Of a stretch of DNA of 64,000 nucleotides, positions 12,822 through 23,460 are shown in pieces. Position numbers and translations under genes: made by a program. Position 1 is the stretch's first letter. Every line of letters begins with the position of its first letter. A model generated the notes under the pieces. It ran no database searches. It was given only the letters and a program-made list of their open reading frames with translations, and had not been told where the DNA came from. This stretch comes from Fasciola hepatica (Eukaryota > Platyhelminthes > Trematoda > Plagiorchiida > Fasciolidae), in NCBI GenBank assembly GCA_948099385.1, contig CANUEZ040000140.1:2294001-2358000 (forward strand). The letters run 5' to 3'.

Positions 12822-12937
12822 GCTATGGGCAGAACAATTTTATGTGTTAAGTGGAAGTTATGTGGATGAAGAAAGCATCGGATTACATGAAAGTGCGAAA
12901 TAGTGATATCCCAACGTATTCACAGCCGATTGTCCGG

Positions 12938-13050
12938 ACCGCGATAGCTCAGCTGGTAGAGCATCTGCCCGGTATGCGGAGGGCCGTCGGTTCGATTCCT
13001 GCTCGCTGCTTCAGACTTCTCGATGCGAAGAATACAAGTGGATTTTCCAT
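12938..13050 (+). repeat. tRNA-derived SINE, left arm copy
   Basis: Positions 12,938-13,009 fold as a tRNA: a seven-base acceptor with two mismatches, a perfect GCTC/GAGC D stem, an anticodon stem TCTGC/GCGGA with loop CCGGTAT, and a T arm with loop TTCGATT. The polymerase III A box (TAGCTCAGCTGG) and B box (GGTTCGATTCC) are intact. Base 33 is C rather than the invariant T, and the acceptor is mismatched, so it is unlikely to be a working tRNA. The 40 bases after the tRNA part resemble those after other tRNA-like copies at 37.2 and 37.8 kb, which marks a SINE family. Confidence 0.8.
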
Positions 13051-14617
13051 TATATTTAAGTGAACCTAACTATTTGGTAAGCGAATTTTTTTAGAACCTC
13101 TGCATATAGCTAAACGTTGTCATCATTATGAAGTTCACTGACGACGGCTTTTATTTCCCAATGCTGAATCGACCGCGGTCACTCAGATCTCATCATCATA
13201 CTCCAAGTGAGCATTGAAATCTGAGAAAAGCTCGCTTGGATGCTTGTACTAGACGCACCGAAACAATCACCGTCTGATGAGGTTTAAGTAGAGTAACGTC
13301 GTCCAATGAATACATTTTCCAATCAACCGCCAAATAACTAATTTGAGTTACAAGCGTTCTTTTAATTCAGGATTACTGTGGAAATAAACCAGGAAGCGGA
13401 AAGCTATCAACACACAAGAAAGAGCATTACGATTGTCAAACGCACGGTCCAGCTTCCTATGTTCCCCTTCAATTAAATTATGTGAACGACGTTATTGCTG
13501 CTTCGTGAGAAGTTGGTGAAAATTCCGCATGCCTCAGATTTCACTTTTAATTACTGAACTGCAGGGAGAGTGTAGATTATATCATGTCAGTTACAGGTTG
13601 TTGTAAACTACATAAACTCATATTTAACTTTATTTTGTGTTAACGCAAGAGTAAGGTAGAATAAATAGGTGAGTTAACCGCGAGGGTTCATTATACTTTA
13701 GGACACTGCCGACAGTGCTTTCGCTGAGGGTAGAGGAGAAGAAAATCGGGAGGTTTTTTGATGAGCCTGGATATGGTAAAGTTCTACCCGCTAACTAAGG
13801 TGAAAGTTGAGATTCGTATCTCATGCTTGACTACTGTTTAAAAAATTGGTTATCGAAAGGAAGAACAATACGAGTGAAATTAACTAATTCCATGTACTGA
13901 GTCTCGGAAAAAATATCACGGAGATACCGATATCAGTCGGTGATCGCGCACAAACCGCCAGAATACAAACTGACTGAAAGTAATTGGGCTTTAGTAAATA
14001 GTAATATCAAACTGCTAAACTGAGGTAGTAGTTAAAAGCTAAAAGTGCATCTTGAACTAAGTACCATCTGGGTTGATTTTTCATGAAAATGGTCTGGCTT
14101 TTGATCATGTGATATCGTCCAATAATGGGCGACGGTTATGTGTGAAAACACGACGAAGAAGCTGATGCTCATTAGCTGCGCTTAAGCTGCATTGCTTCTT
14201 TCATTAGGAAAGTGCAAAACCTTGCGTGATCAATTTGAGGAAACATTTTGCGAACATTTACGGGTCAACTCACCGTTCATCTGCAACTGATCTTAACTAA
14301 GTTTTATGAAAGCGTATCAGTCACGCAAGAAAAACTCGCGATTTCGTTGCACTGTGAGGAGGCAACTTCATCTGGCGCTTACAAGTTTCTTGTTGCTTGA
14401 GAAATCCTTAGCAACACTGTCGCTAATTCACCCAGTTAATATTCGTTGTCAATGGAAACTAGTTCAACCAAGTGCCACCTTGAATGTCTGTACGAATTTT
14501 TGTATTGTGTGTGTACACGCCAGTTCTGTGACGTCTGGGAGAAAATGGGCTCGATCTGCTGTGATCTAAACCGAAATGAAATGCTTTCCATTATGAATAT
14601 TGCAGCTTCCGTGGCTA

Positions 14618-14720
14618 GTGGCAGAAGAACACGTAATGGTTACACCGCATTTAGTTGTAAGAAAGGAAATGCAACTGGACCACAGCCAGTGAGTAAGCTG
14701 CAAGGCCGCGAGCAAGAAAG
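14618..14720 (+). repeat. Dispersed repeat R2, copy 1
   Basis: The segment contains AGTGGCAGAAGAACACGTAA, a GGTTACAC block and a GAGCAAGAAAGTGAGTGACT-like end. It aligns with 35,318-35,416 (GTGGGAGAACACGTAACGG and onward). The family is unknown. The second copy lies just downstream of LINE remains, so this may be a LINE 3' region. Confidence 0.45.
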
Positions 14721-15972
14721 TGAGTGACTAAACAGTTTAAAAAGAGCTGAGCTGCATATGCTTTCAGGCACAATCGTGTAAGGCCTAATGATACGCAGCG
14801 CGATCGATCAGTTGGTGCTGTTCACTTTGAGGTATGACTAAAGATCAATAACAGGCAAAGGTATGTCCATACTTGAGAAGGTTATTGATTGGCTGTCCGT
14901 GTATTATGCGTACCTTTAACGAGGCACAGCAGATACCACTCAGAATCACAAGTGCTCCCCAGTTCAGCTTTTTAATTTTTTTAAAAATTGCAAGTTGTGC
15001 CAATCAATTAGTCACTGCTAAAATCTGCTCAAATACTGCGTATAGAAAAATGAGTGTGACACTCTCGTTGGATTATGCAGGCACTCTATCCACGATTTCC
15101 TTCAAGTAGTTTGATCTAGAGCCACCACATACACTGATAAAAGGGAACGAAGACTCAGTCGTATCTGTTGGCCAAAAATAGGAGCAAATATACATAAACA
15201 GGAATCAGCTGACATCAAATGACTTTGGACAACTAACCCAGAGTAGCCAGATTGTAAACCTGTCCTATGCAGGATGGTCAGTATGAAAGGAAATTTGACT
15301 AATCTCAAGCTCTGACGACAACCCGTTGTCAAACCGAAGAAAGCATTGTCTTTTGAAACAACTGGACCACAATCAGGTTTGAAAAAACTTGGAGCTAGTT
15401 CACTGTTTCATTCATGGTAACAGTCTGTTTAGAACAAAATTTATGAAAATTCTTCGTGGCTATATATTATCCACTCTAAATCAGATTAGTAGATTGAACA
15501 AGACCCTTGTTTGCTTCGCTGAATTTCCATCGATGACAGCATTCAGACCAAAAGCATTTGGTGAATACTTACCGTCTGCAACACTTCAAAGTGTATTTTA
15601 ATACATTGTTTGGTGTTCGTGACGTGTATGATGAATAAAGACAAGATAAAATCATGTGAAGGATGGTTAGTGAACAATAACTTCGAGAGTTTATTATACA
15701 TCAAGGGAACAATCAGTAAGTTATTGCAATGCTTTAGTAACTCCTAGAAGAGTTGTATTCCTCAAAAGAAGTTCCTAGATGTTTTGTTCCGTTCCATTAG
15801 CTCTAGCGAGAGAATTTCTTCGCCTTCAAACCATCTCGTTTATAGCGCAAAAACGAACCATGTTTATAGATCAATAAATGATCGAAATCAAATTCATGTT
15901 ACGAAGGTCATTGGTACAGAGCCCTTCCCCGAACAGGATCTTCTGAATGGCTATGTAGTTCAAGTCTGCAAT

Positions 15973-16200
15973 TGGCTGATTCCTCTGCAATCGGTTAAAA
16001 CAACTGCTGGCTGCTGATTGATGGACCTTCGTTCCTTTCGAATGAAAAACTCTTGGCGGCTGATTGGTTGACTTCGCTCGGTTCGGTAAGGGCGACTGTA
16101 CACGGCCGATTGGATGGCTTCTCTTCGTTTTGACACAAACTGACTGAACGATTGACCCGCTTCGCTTGCCTGAGGTCTGCCACCGATTTTGGACAGACGA
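15973..16200 (+). repeat. Degenerate minisatellite (about 46-bp units)
   Basis: Five or six diverged units are anchored by GATT cores at 15,978, 16,016, 16,062, 16,108, 16,150 and 16,185 (spacings 38, 46, 46, 42 and 35). Typical pieces are GGCTGATTGG followed by TTCGCTCGG or TTCTCTTCG. The overlapping minus-strand frames in this area result from the periodicity. Confidence 0.55.
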
Positions 16201-16887
16201 ATACGTACAGTCTGCAAACGAAACTAAGCCATCTATCGATGCGTCAGCGAATATCCTCACATCCTCCCTTCTTTGATAAAGACGGCAGCTTCTTGTTCTG
16301 CCGAACTCATGTGAAACTTTTTCGCTTTCAGGAACGTTGATCCTTTGTATGTATGTGTCTCGTATTTCGTCGTTTAATTGCCTTTTCTACCTCAATTTCG
16401 CACGACCGGTTTCCCTAGTATCTTACTGCTATTGCTTTTGTCCAGCAATGAGGCCTTTATGGAACATTCTGTACCCATATTTTTTGTCTTTCTTGTAGTT
16501 CCGTTAGGCCCTTCGCTCCAGGGTCATGAAAACTTTGTGTCCCTTTTTGTGTTGCAAACGGTTTGTTATTTCAGTCGAGTGCTGAGCTTTTGGCCCTAGG
16601 AGATCACTGTCGGAAGCAGCATGCGGGTTCTTCTTCCGAATGGCCTCGGAACCTGGCTGTATTCAACAATGGTATTCAGTACCTTTCTTCGTTTCAGAAG
16701 CTTTAAACAGGGAGCATTTCCCGATTCCGTCGCCAGAGTTATTATTCATCTGCCTGCTTTCACTGCAGGTTCGGCCTTAACATTTGACTGAATATAGTGA
16801 GGGCTACTGGTCTGATGTTCACGATAAGCTATATGCAGAGGTTCTAAAAAAATCCACTTACCAAATAGTTAGGTTCACTTAAATATA

Positions 16888-17000
16888 ATGGAAAATCCAC
16901 TTGTATTCTTCGCATCGAGAAGTCTGAAGCAGCGAGCAGGAATCGAACCGACGGCCCTCCGCATACCGGGCAGATGCTCTACCAGCTGAGCTATCGCGGT
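16888..17000 (-). repeat. tRNA-derived SINE, right arm copy
   Basis: This is the mirror copy of the SINE at 12,938-13,050. The tRNA-like part occupies about 16,929-17,000 on the minus strand and is identical to the left copy. Two substitutions between the arms were seen just beyond the SINE (left GTAAGCGAATT against right GTAAGTGGATT). Confidence 0.8.
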
Positions 17001-17635
17001 CCGGACAATCGGCTGTGAATACGTTGGGATATCACTATTTCGCACTTTCATGTAATCCGATGCTTTCTTCATCCACATAACTTCCACTTAACACATAAAA
17101 TTGTTCTGCCCATAGCATGATGTTGATGGTAGAAAAACAAGGTATATGTACGTTTCAATTACCCCAGAGTAGATCAGCAGTCAATAGGATCTCACAAATA
17201 TCACCCTCAGTAACCAATATAGAGACCAATTACAACACCGTGATATCCATTTCGGGATTTTATCCTTCAACACACCAAGTGTCGCGTCGAATATTTGATA
17301 CATTCAGAATATCATTCGGCCCTGACACACTGACTCTCTGTTTCAGGTTTCCATATTGTCACTTAATTTGTTTCTGAGGGACATTTCTGGTGTGAGACCA
17401 CAAACAAATCCATTGCACTCAGTGAGAAATTCTTTGATGTCCATATCACGAATAATACTGCTATCATGTAAAGTGGTAGCTTGCTGAGAGTTTTGTTGAT
17501 AATGTGTGATGATCATTCCTCGGTGCACACGAATAGTTCTACTGAGCCATTTTCCATTTTCGTTCATCTGTGTTCAAGTCTTAGAATGTTCCATGCTTTA
17601 AAGTCAGTGATCACATGATTCATTGAATAATTCCA

Positions 17636-17872
17636 TTGCATTATAGAGAAAAAGGCAAGACGGCGAGCAAGTTCGTCCTTGCTAACTTCTTACTCTTGCT
17701 AATACAGTTACACATAAGTGATAGGAATGCACATTTTCGGAAAAGCTTGTTCATAGTATCCAATTGGAGATTAGCGGAGGCAGTAGCGATTAGGCTGTTA
17801 AATCCATCGCTCTGTTCATACAAGCAATTTACCAAATCACTTCAGCTACGGCGGCTACGACCGGGGATATGA
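17636..17872 (+). pseudogene. Penelope-like element endonuclease C-terminal tail, right arm
   Basis: Mirror copy of 12,066-12,302 and identical in translation. It contains the LAEAVAIRLLNPSLC block of the PLE C-terminal region. The start codon reported for this frame has no meaning because the segment is the tail of a larger, lost protein. Confidence 0.65.
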
Positions 17873-18658
17873 AATCAACGAGACCATAACCGTGATCTTT
17901 CAGTCGTGACAGGAAGCAGCCAACCTAATCCAGATGTACCTTTTACGCCAGATTTTCCCAACCACGCACAATCATCTTCCCACTCGTTTCCGAACGGCAC
18001 AATATCCGCAACATTGATTAGGTAATCTTAATTTGGTACTGCAAACAGGTTTTCCGAAAATGTGCATTCATATCTTTTATATGCAACTATATTGGCCAGA
18101 AGATGAAGTTACTGAAAAAGAGCTTGACCACAAAACCTTTAGTGGTTAATTTTCCACGTTTGGCGGTGGACGTCATCTGAGAGTTCAACTTCCGATCAAT
18201 GGATAAGAACGTCCTAGAATGGAAAAATAACCATCCTTCTCGGGCCAATGATAACACCTCGACTGGTTTTCACACAGTCGCGATCCTGTGGAAATCACCA
18301 AGCTGAGCTACGATTATCATGAACAAATAAAATTGTCACACAAGCTGATCATCCTTGCAAATTATGGATTGAATGGCAGTGCTAAAGAACCTAGGTCACT
18401 CGGGATGAAGGAAGAGTACAAGCGAAAATCTATTGGAGTTCCAATAATTCCCCATTTTTGTAGGTCACACTGAAAAAAATGTTCATTTTCAGTGAAAGAG
18501 CACTGCTGCTCAGAGGTGCTACTCGATTGACGTTGTTAACACGATGATGCGAAGGGATGCACAGGCTTGAAACGTTGGCTGTTTTTCTGCAAAGACGTTT
18601 TCTAAATCTTCCACAATAGAAGATGTTATGTAATAATAACACATGTCATTTATGAAAA

Positions 18659-19022
18659 GCCCTACCCAACCAGAATCAACAAGTTTTAGTGAACAGGTCT
18701 GCAGTGTTTACGACAAAGCCAAAGTATGCGATATTTCAGTCTCATTCTGCCTGTGAATACTCTACTTTCCGCTGTAATACAAAGATAATTTGCTGTAGGA
18801 TCAAGTGCTTGCCTGAGCTTATTCAAAAACACTAAGCTTGGTTGGGTACAAGAACAAACAAGTCAACAAATAATACTGTCACTCAGAGAGAGGGAAAAAT
18901 GACTATATTAGTTTGGGCTTCCCGTCTGCTGCGTAGTGTATAAGGGCTCAACTGTGCTGCTGCATCTTCTTTATAGCGGATTTTGTCAGCTTTCATCTCC
19001 AGAACACTCTTCATACGTGCGC
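18659..19022. mobile_element. 364-bp segment present only in the right arm
   Basis: The left arm reads TATG-AAAA-TTTTGTG where the right arm reads TATG-AAAA, then 364 bp, then AAAA-TTTTGTG. This is either an insertion with a 4-bp AAAA target duplication or a deletion from the left arm between two AAAA microhomologies. The segment starts GCCCTACCC and ends ACGTGCGC. It shows no terminal inverted repeats, no poly-A tail, no coding frame and no clear polymerase III boxes. Its class is unknown. Confidence 0.6.
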
Positions 19023-19400
19023 AAAATTTTGTGAATATTCATTCATTCATCTAGGTAAATATGCTTTACATGTAAGAATAGTGGCTGAACCCACTTGTTT
19101 CTGACCCACTTTTGTCGATAGACGGATTTAAACTGTACAGGCAGAACACGAATTCCACTGTCAAAGTTGGAGGCGATGTGGTCACTTATGTCTACTCCAA
19201 CGAGTGCAGCAAGTGTGACTTGTTTTTGCATACTCAGCGAATGGTATTGAATGTTTAATCAAGAGATTCTGTCCTAAGTTTTATCTCCACGGAGGCGTCA
19301 GCCTAACAAACTTATACGTAGTTGCGTTTTGCTCACGGAACGTTATTTTCTCTTTCTATGACTCTATTTTACTTCTCGTTTATTCTGTTAGATGACAATT

Positions 19401-19648
19401 CGTGCATCATAATGGGCGATTTCAAACACGCTTAAACACAAACACTCACTTTGTTTAATCTGACGGATCTTTGTGTTTCTACAAAAAAGTGTTGCCATGG
19501 TTTGGACACGATTATCACCAATCATCTAGAACTATTCTTCCTTGAGTTGTGTGCACCTGTCTCAACCAGTGAGCATTGTTTGCTTGTGCTGAGGACTAAC
19601 ATACACTCCCGTCTGCTTTTCACTGTATCAGGCAAATCGCCCAACTAA
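19401..19648 (+). pseudogene. LINE endonuclease (APE-type) fragment, right arm
   Basis: Plus-strand mirror of the fragment at 10,658-10,905. It shows MGDFKHA (about 19,401-19,422), an in-frame stop, the LDTIITN block and the APVSTSEHC end motif of CR1/jockey-like endonucleases. It belongs to the same broad family as the LINE relics at 22.1 and 25.3 kb. Confidence 0.7.
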
Positions 19649-21674
19649 AAATCAACCTCTGGAATGTTTCACGTAACAAAATTCTTCTCCCACAGTGTTC
19701 ATTTGCCGCGCATCTACCTGATTTTCTTCCGAAAGTCATTAAATAACAACGTCAAAATGTTCGTAAGGACTGTCAGTTTATTCTTCGAAACATGTCGTAC
19801 CTAGAAACAATATAAATATGCAGTTGTCGTGTTACGTGGTGTGTTTCTGCTAATCTCGGGATAATTCGAAGGTAGGATGCATTTTCCCATGAATAAAATA
19901 AAGCAAAAGCGATGACACGCTGTACAGATGTCGTGGAAATTCGATAGACAAATATTTTACTTCGTTATTATTTCATCTCCACTGAACATCTCGTAATACA
20001 TCACAACACGAAGGTGAAATGCAAAATTCCATATAACTTGATGTTGCTTCGTTGTTAAACACTTATTCACAACAGGAGCAACTGAAATCAGGTAGATGAG
20101 ACGATAATCGCCGGACTGGAGTGCTCGGTTCCTCAGGGAAAATTGGCAAGAGAAAACTTTCGGCAGTAGGATCAGACGTCTAAGATGAAACGTGCAAGAA
20201 TATTTTGAGGTAATTCGGGTGTACTTTCATCACACTGGATTGATAAAATGCCATGATACCGAGAAGCTTGAAAGCTTTCTAATCGGTTAGCTACTTAAAA
20301 AACTCTTTGGTTGGAATTAAAGAAAGGCTGATCAGATAAATGTGGGTGATGAATAAATGTAGTCTAATTCAGCAGGAATATCCGCCTCCCAATAAAATTC
20401 ACCAAGCTTTTTGGTTTGATATGTTTTTCTTTCAGAACCTTCCACCATAGAAATAAAAGACACCTGCTGCCGCTTCTTAACGGCTTTCTGGATGACGTGA
20501 TAAACGATTGATTTTTACCGTAGAGAAAAGTCATTCATAGCCCATTGTGAAAGAGGCTTCTCACATTGCAGACATTACCAGTACTTACACAAAATGACAG
20601 CTCCTAAGAACATTTATTGAGAAATATTATTTTCAGCATGCTTTGAAGTGTGCTTTTTTACTGAAACAATCGTTATGTTTTATGAACCTCTGATATTGGG
20701 CGCAATCCTTTGCCTATTCCAAAGATAAATTTGGTACATTTGGTCAAAATACCCAGTTTCGAATTCTCTTGGACCTGGAGGTGTTGTCCAAATTCGATGG
20801 ACAAACACTTTTTTCGTTGTTGATTCATCTCCTCCAAACACCTCGTGGTACGTCACAACACGAAGGTGATATACGAAATTCCATAGCACTTGATGTCGGT
20901 CACATTAGTTTTACAGCGATCCAATAATCACTGAAGTTACGTAATCTCGATCACCATGATAAATTAGTCAGAATTTCAGAGATGTAAAATGTGACTGAGT
21001 GTTAGACGGACGAAGTTGAAATACACCACAGTTGGTTTCATTCATTGAGGAAAAAATGCTGATTTTACTAGAAACATTTCTTTCTTCTGAATTGTCTGCT
21101 TCGTTTCTGCTCAACAGAAAGAAGCAAAAACGAAATGAGCACATGTGTAGAATGTGTTGTTGTGTAACAGTTGACCAACCAAGTCATGGTGACTGGTAGT
21201 CTCATTCGAGGAATGTTGTTATGAAAGAAGAATTGATGGGAAATTTCCCGTGCACTTTTGTGGACAGGGATGAAGAAAAGTTAGTTGTTTTAGTCTTGAG
21301 AGTATGAAAATTCTGTACTATAGGACAAAGAAACGTGACTAAATGTTTCAGTGACGAAAATATTTGAACTGCTTCGTAAGTCGTTTTGACCATGAACTTA
21401 CTCAGATTGATCTGTAATGAGAATTAGTTGACTGATGAATACATGTGTGGTGAGGAGAAATGTTTGGAGAAATTGATTTCAGTGTCTTTGATTTCGCGAA
21501 ATTCGGCACTTTGGTGTGTATGAACTGCGAAATGTGATGATCAACCTTGTTGATGGTACGAACTGATGGAAGTTTTGTGTGCGTCAGATCAGAAGTTAAT
21601 TTTGCAAAAACTGTCTTATTGTAGAATGCTGCACCAGGTCATATCTCCTTCAAGGTTGCACATCTTATGGACTC

Positions 21675-21903
21675 GTGCAACTCTATCCGTTTGTCATTAA
21701 ATTTGACGATTTCAAAGCAACTGGAAAATTGCGTGATTTATTTCTTCAGGATTTTCTGATAACAGCCTCGACTTCAATGAGATTGAGGAAATTATTGGTT
21801 GTGTATAAGAAAGAAATATTTTTTAGTTTTCCATGCAATTTCGAAAATGTGATGATGGTGGAGCATGGTGTATTTGTGATTGATAATTTTGAAAAAGCCT
21901 GGT
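21675..21903 (+). pseudogene. Open frame of unknown family at the outer arm edge (right copy)
   Basis: Mirror of 8,403-8,631. Here the open frame runs on past the arm boundary to 22,088 and ends in sequence outside the repeat, so the last 61 codons have no counterpart on the left. The function is unknown. Confidence 0.3.
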
Positions 21904-22089
21904 GTCCGGAGAATTTCGACTGTAACTGTATCTTTGTCGACCTATTGGGAACCAAAATAGCACCCGCCTATTCCAGGAAGGAAAATAAATCAGCTGGATC
22001 AGCTGAGGACATTAGCAGTAATCCTGTTACTCATCCATCACCCATCAAACTTCTTACTTCAGTCACATTCATAAGAAAGACGGCGTAAA

Positions 22090-23460
22090 TATGACCGTGT
22101 TCTCTGCAGAGGTGTTTAAGTGCTTTCGCACCTCTTAAATAATCCCAGGTATTGGTGCTGATGGGGTGTTATCATCACATTTGAAGCACGGTATTTTTGC
22201 TTTGACTGGCGTGTTTAGTTGTTTGGTAAACAAATTTTTGTGACGGTATTCTGGAGACTAGTCTCTATTGTTCCTATACCCGAACCTTGAAATTCTGGTA
22301 TCCGCTTAAAGCTTTCATCCCTCTGCTCTAGCTTCATCTGGTCTTGAACGTACTGAGCCCGCCATCATTTAACGTTTGAATTCTTCCATAAACTCTCCCT
22401 ATGACCCCTGACTATTAGCCTATAAACCGAACAGGTCCGCTGAGAATGTTATTGGTTTCTTACTCCACCATATATAAACAAACTGTTGGATGCTTTAGAG
22501 AAGGCTCTCTAATGCTCTTTTCAAGACTATTCATCTCCTTTTGATTCTTTTCCGCTTTCTCTCCTACTCCGCAAACTGGAATCTTTTGGCTGTCCGGAGC
22601 CTTCATTGGCATGTTTTTATGATTATTTTAGCAACAGAACCCTATGCTCCAGACTAGGTTATAAAACCTCGATGGATAATTCAGGGATGCTTCAGGGAGT
22701 TGTCCTTTCTTACTATTTATTTCCCATCTACATTGACGACCTTTCATCCAATTCTCTGGCACTTTTATTTGAATGTACAAAAGATGTGGCTCTTTGACAA
22801 GCTACTACTGTAGTCAAGGAGTTCAATAATTTTCCCAGTTATCCGTCTCGTATTCATGATTTTCCTGTTCCATCCGGTTTAAGGTTGAATTTTTCCGAAT
22901 GTTTTGACTGCTTATTTACCACTTCCCGACGGGCTCATCCTTGTGATACATCTGTCATTTCCACAAAACCATCAGACTGAGTAAATTTTGTCACATATTT
23001 TGAAAACTCTGTCTGTGCTGTTTCGAGGTGCCCTTCTTACGGTTCAAACTGTTAGAAGAAATTACGCCGGCTGTCTTACCACATAAGAAAGCTCGGGCAT
23101 TTTAATGGTAAACGGAGTACATTCGCCTTATCGCTTATCAAGGTTTTTCCTGTTCTCCTCTACTGTTCTCCAGCTATTTTGCCTGCCTACTGAGGAAAGA
23201 TTTCAAAATTCTTCGGTGAGGTCAGTCTATTGTTAGTCAGGTAACTTTTGTACCCTAACTGAGATGTCTGCCAAGTTGTATGATCCGCACTCGGCCGCAC
23301 GTGAAAAGTTCGCTCACGAAATCCTTTTTGACTCCATTCATTCATTATACAGTGATTTATCCAAGTGTAACCCTTATTTTTGTATACCTTCCTGTTTTCT
23401 ATCCATACTGTTTACCGTCATCACTAACCGTGTCTCAGTAATCTGTGGAATATCGTAGAT
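22090..23460 (+). pseudogene. LINE A: decayed CR1/jockey-like reverse transcriptase
   Basis: The plus strand carries, in changing frames, the landmarks of a non-LTR RT. These are GADGVLSSHLKHG (the SPGADGI block) near 22,160; a palm segment FYDYFSNRTL followed by LQGVVLSYYLFPIYIDDL at 22,606-22,797, matching the GVPQGSVLSPLLF-YINDL signature; and a C-terminal region with HIRKLGHFNG, FPVLLYCSPAILP and a LYDPHSA..HSLYSDL tail to 23,458. The FADD active-site motif is lost (FECTKD). Multiple frameshifts and stops show an inactive copy. Confidence 0.8.

Larger units (their letters stand above)
8403..13111 (+). repeat. Giant inverted repeat, left arm (4,709 bp)
   Basis: The reverse complement of this arm matches 16,827-21,903. 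Paired positions sum to 29,938 in the inner part (for example 13,111 with 16,827, and 11,296 with 18,642) and to 30,306 in the outer part (for example 11,075 with 19,231, and 8,403 with 21,903). The arms are therefore colinear with no net indel apart from one 368-bp step. By eye there are only some 15-20 substitutions over 4.7 kb. Contents in order: a minus-strand open frame, a pair of internal direct repeats, a LINE endonuclease fragment, a PLE endonuclease tail and a tRNA-derived SINE. Outside both ends the two sides are unrelated. Confidence 0.95.
13112..16826. other. Spacer of the giant inverted repeat
   Basis: This is 3,715 bp of mostly unassigned sequence. It holds a copy of a repeat shared with 35.3 kb (14,618-14,720) and a degenerate minisatellite (15,973-16,200). 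Several overlapping frames at 15,871-16,260 arise from the minisatellite and are not convincing genes. No terminal repeats of the spacer itself were seen. Confidence 0.6.
16827..21903 (-). repeat. Giant inverted repeat, right arm (5,077 bp)
   Basis: This is the reverse-complement partner of 8,403-13,111. It is 368 bp longer because of one extra segment at 18,659-19,022. All other mapped landmarks keep their mirror positions exactly. The arm ends at 21,903, where the sequence passes into LINE-related coding material. Near-identity implies a recent duplication or ongoing gene conversion between the arms. An assembly artefact is unlikely, because the arms differ by a clean insertion and by scattered substitutions. 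Confidence 0.95.

Noticed and set aside
12938..13009. Functional tRNA gene (anticodon-position GGT)
   Set aside because: Base 33 is C, the acceptor and T stems have mismatches, and the following bases are repeated after other tRNA-like copies. A SINE explains it better.
15871..16260. 129-, 85- and 62-codon minus-strand frames as genes
   Set aside because: They overlap in several frames across a degenerate minisatellite, so the openness comes from the repeat unit.
8403..21903. The giant inverted repeat as the terminal inverted repeats of a single DNA transposon such as a Maverick
   Set aside because: The spacer and arms show no polymerase B, DDE integrase, capsid or transposase signature, and the arms contain unrelated old repeats. 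A segmental inverted duplication fits better.
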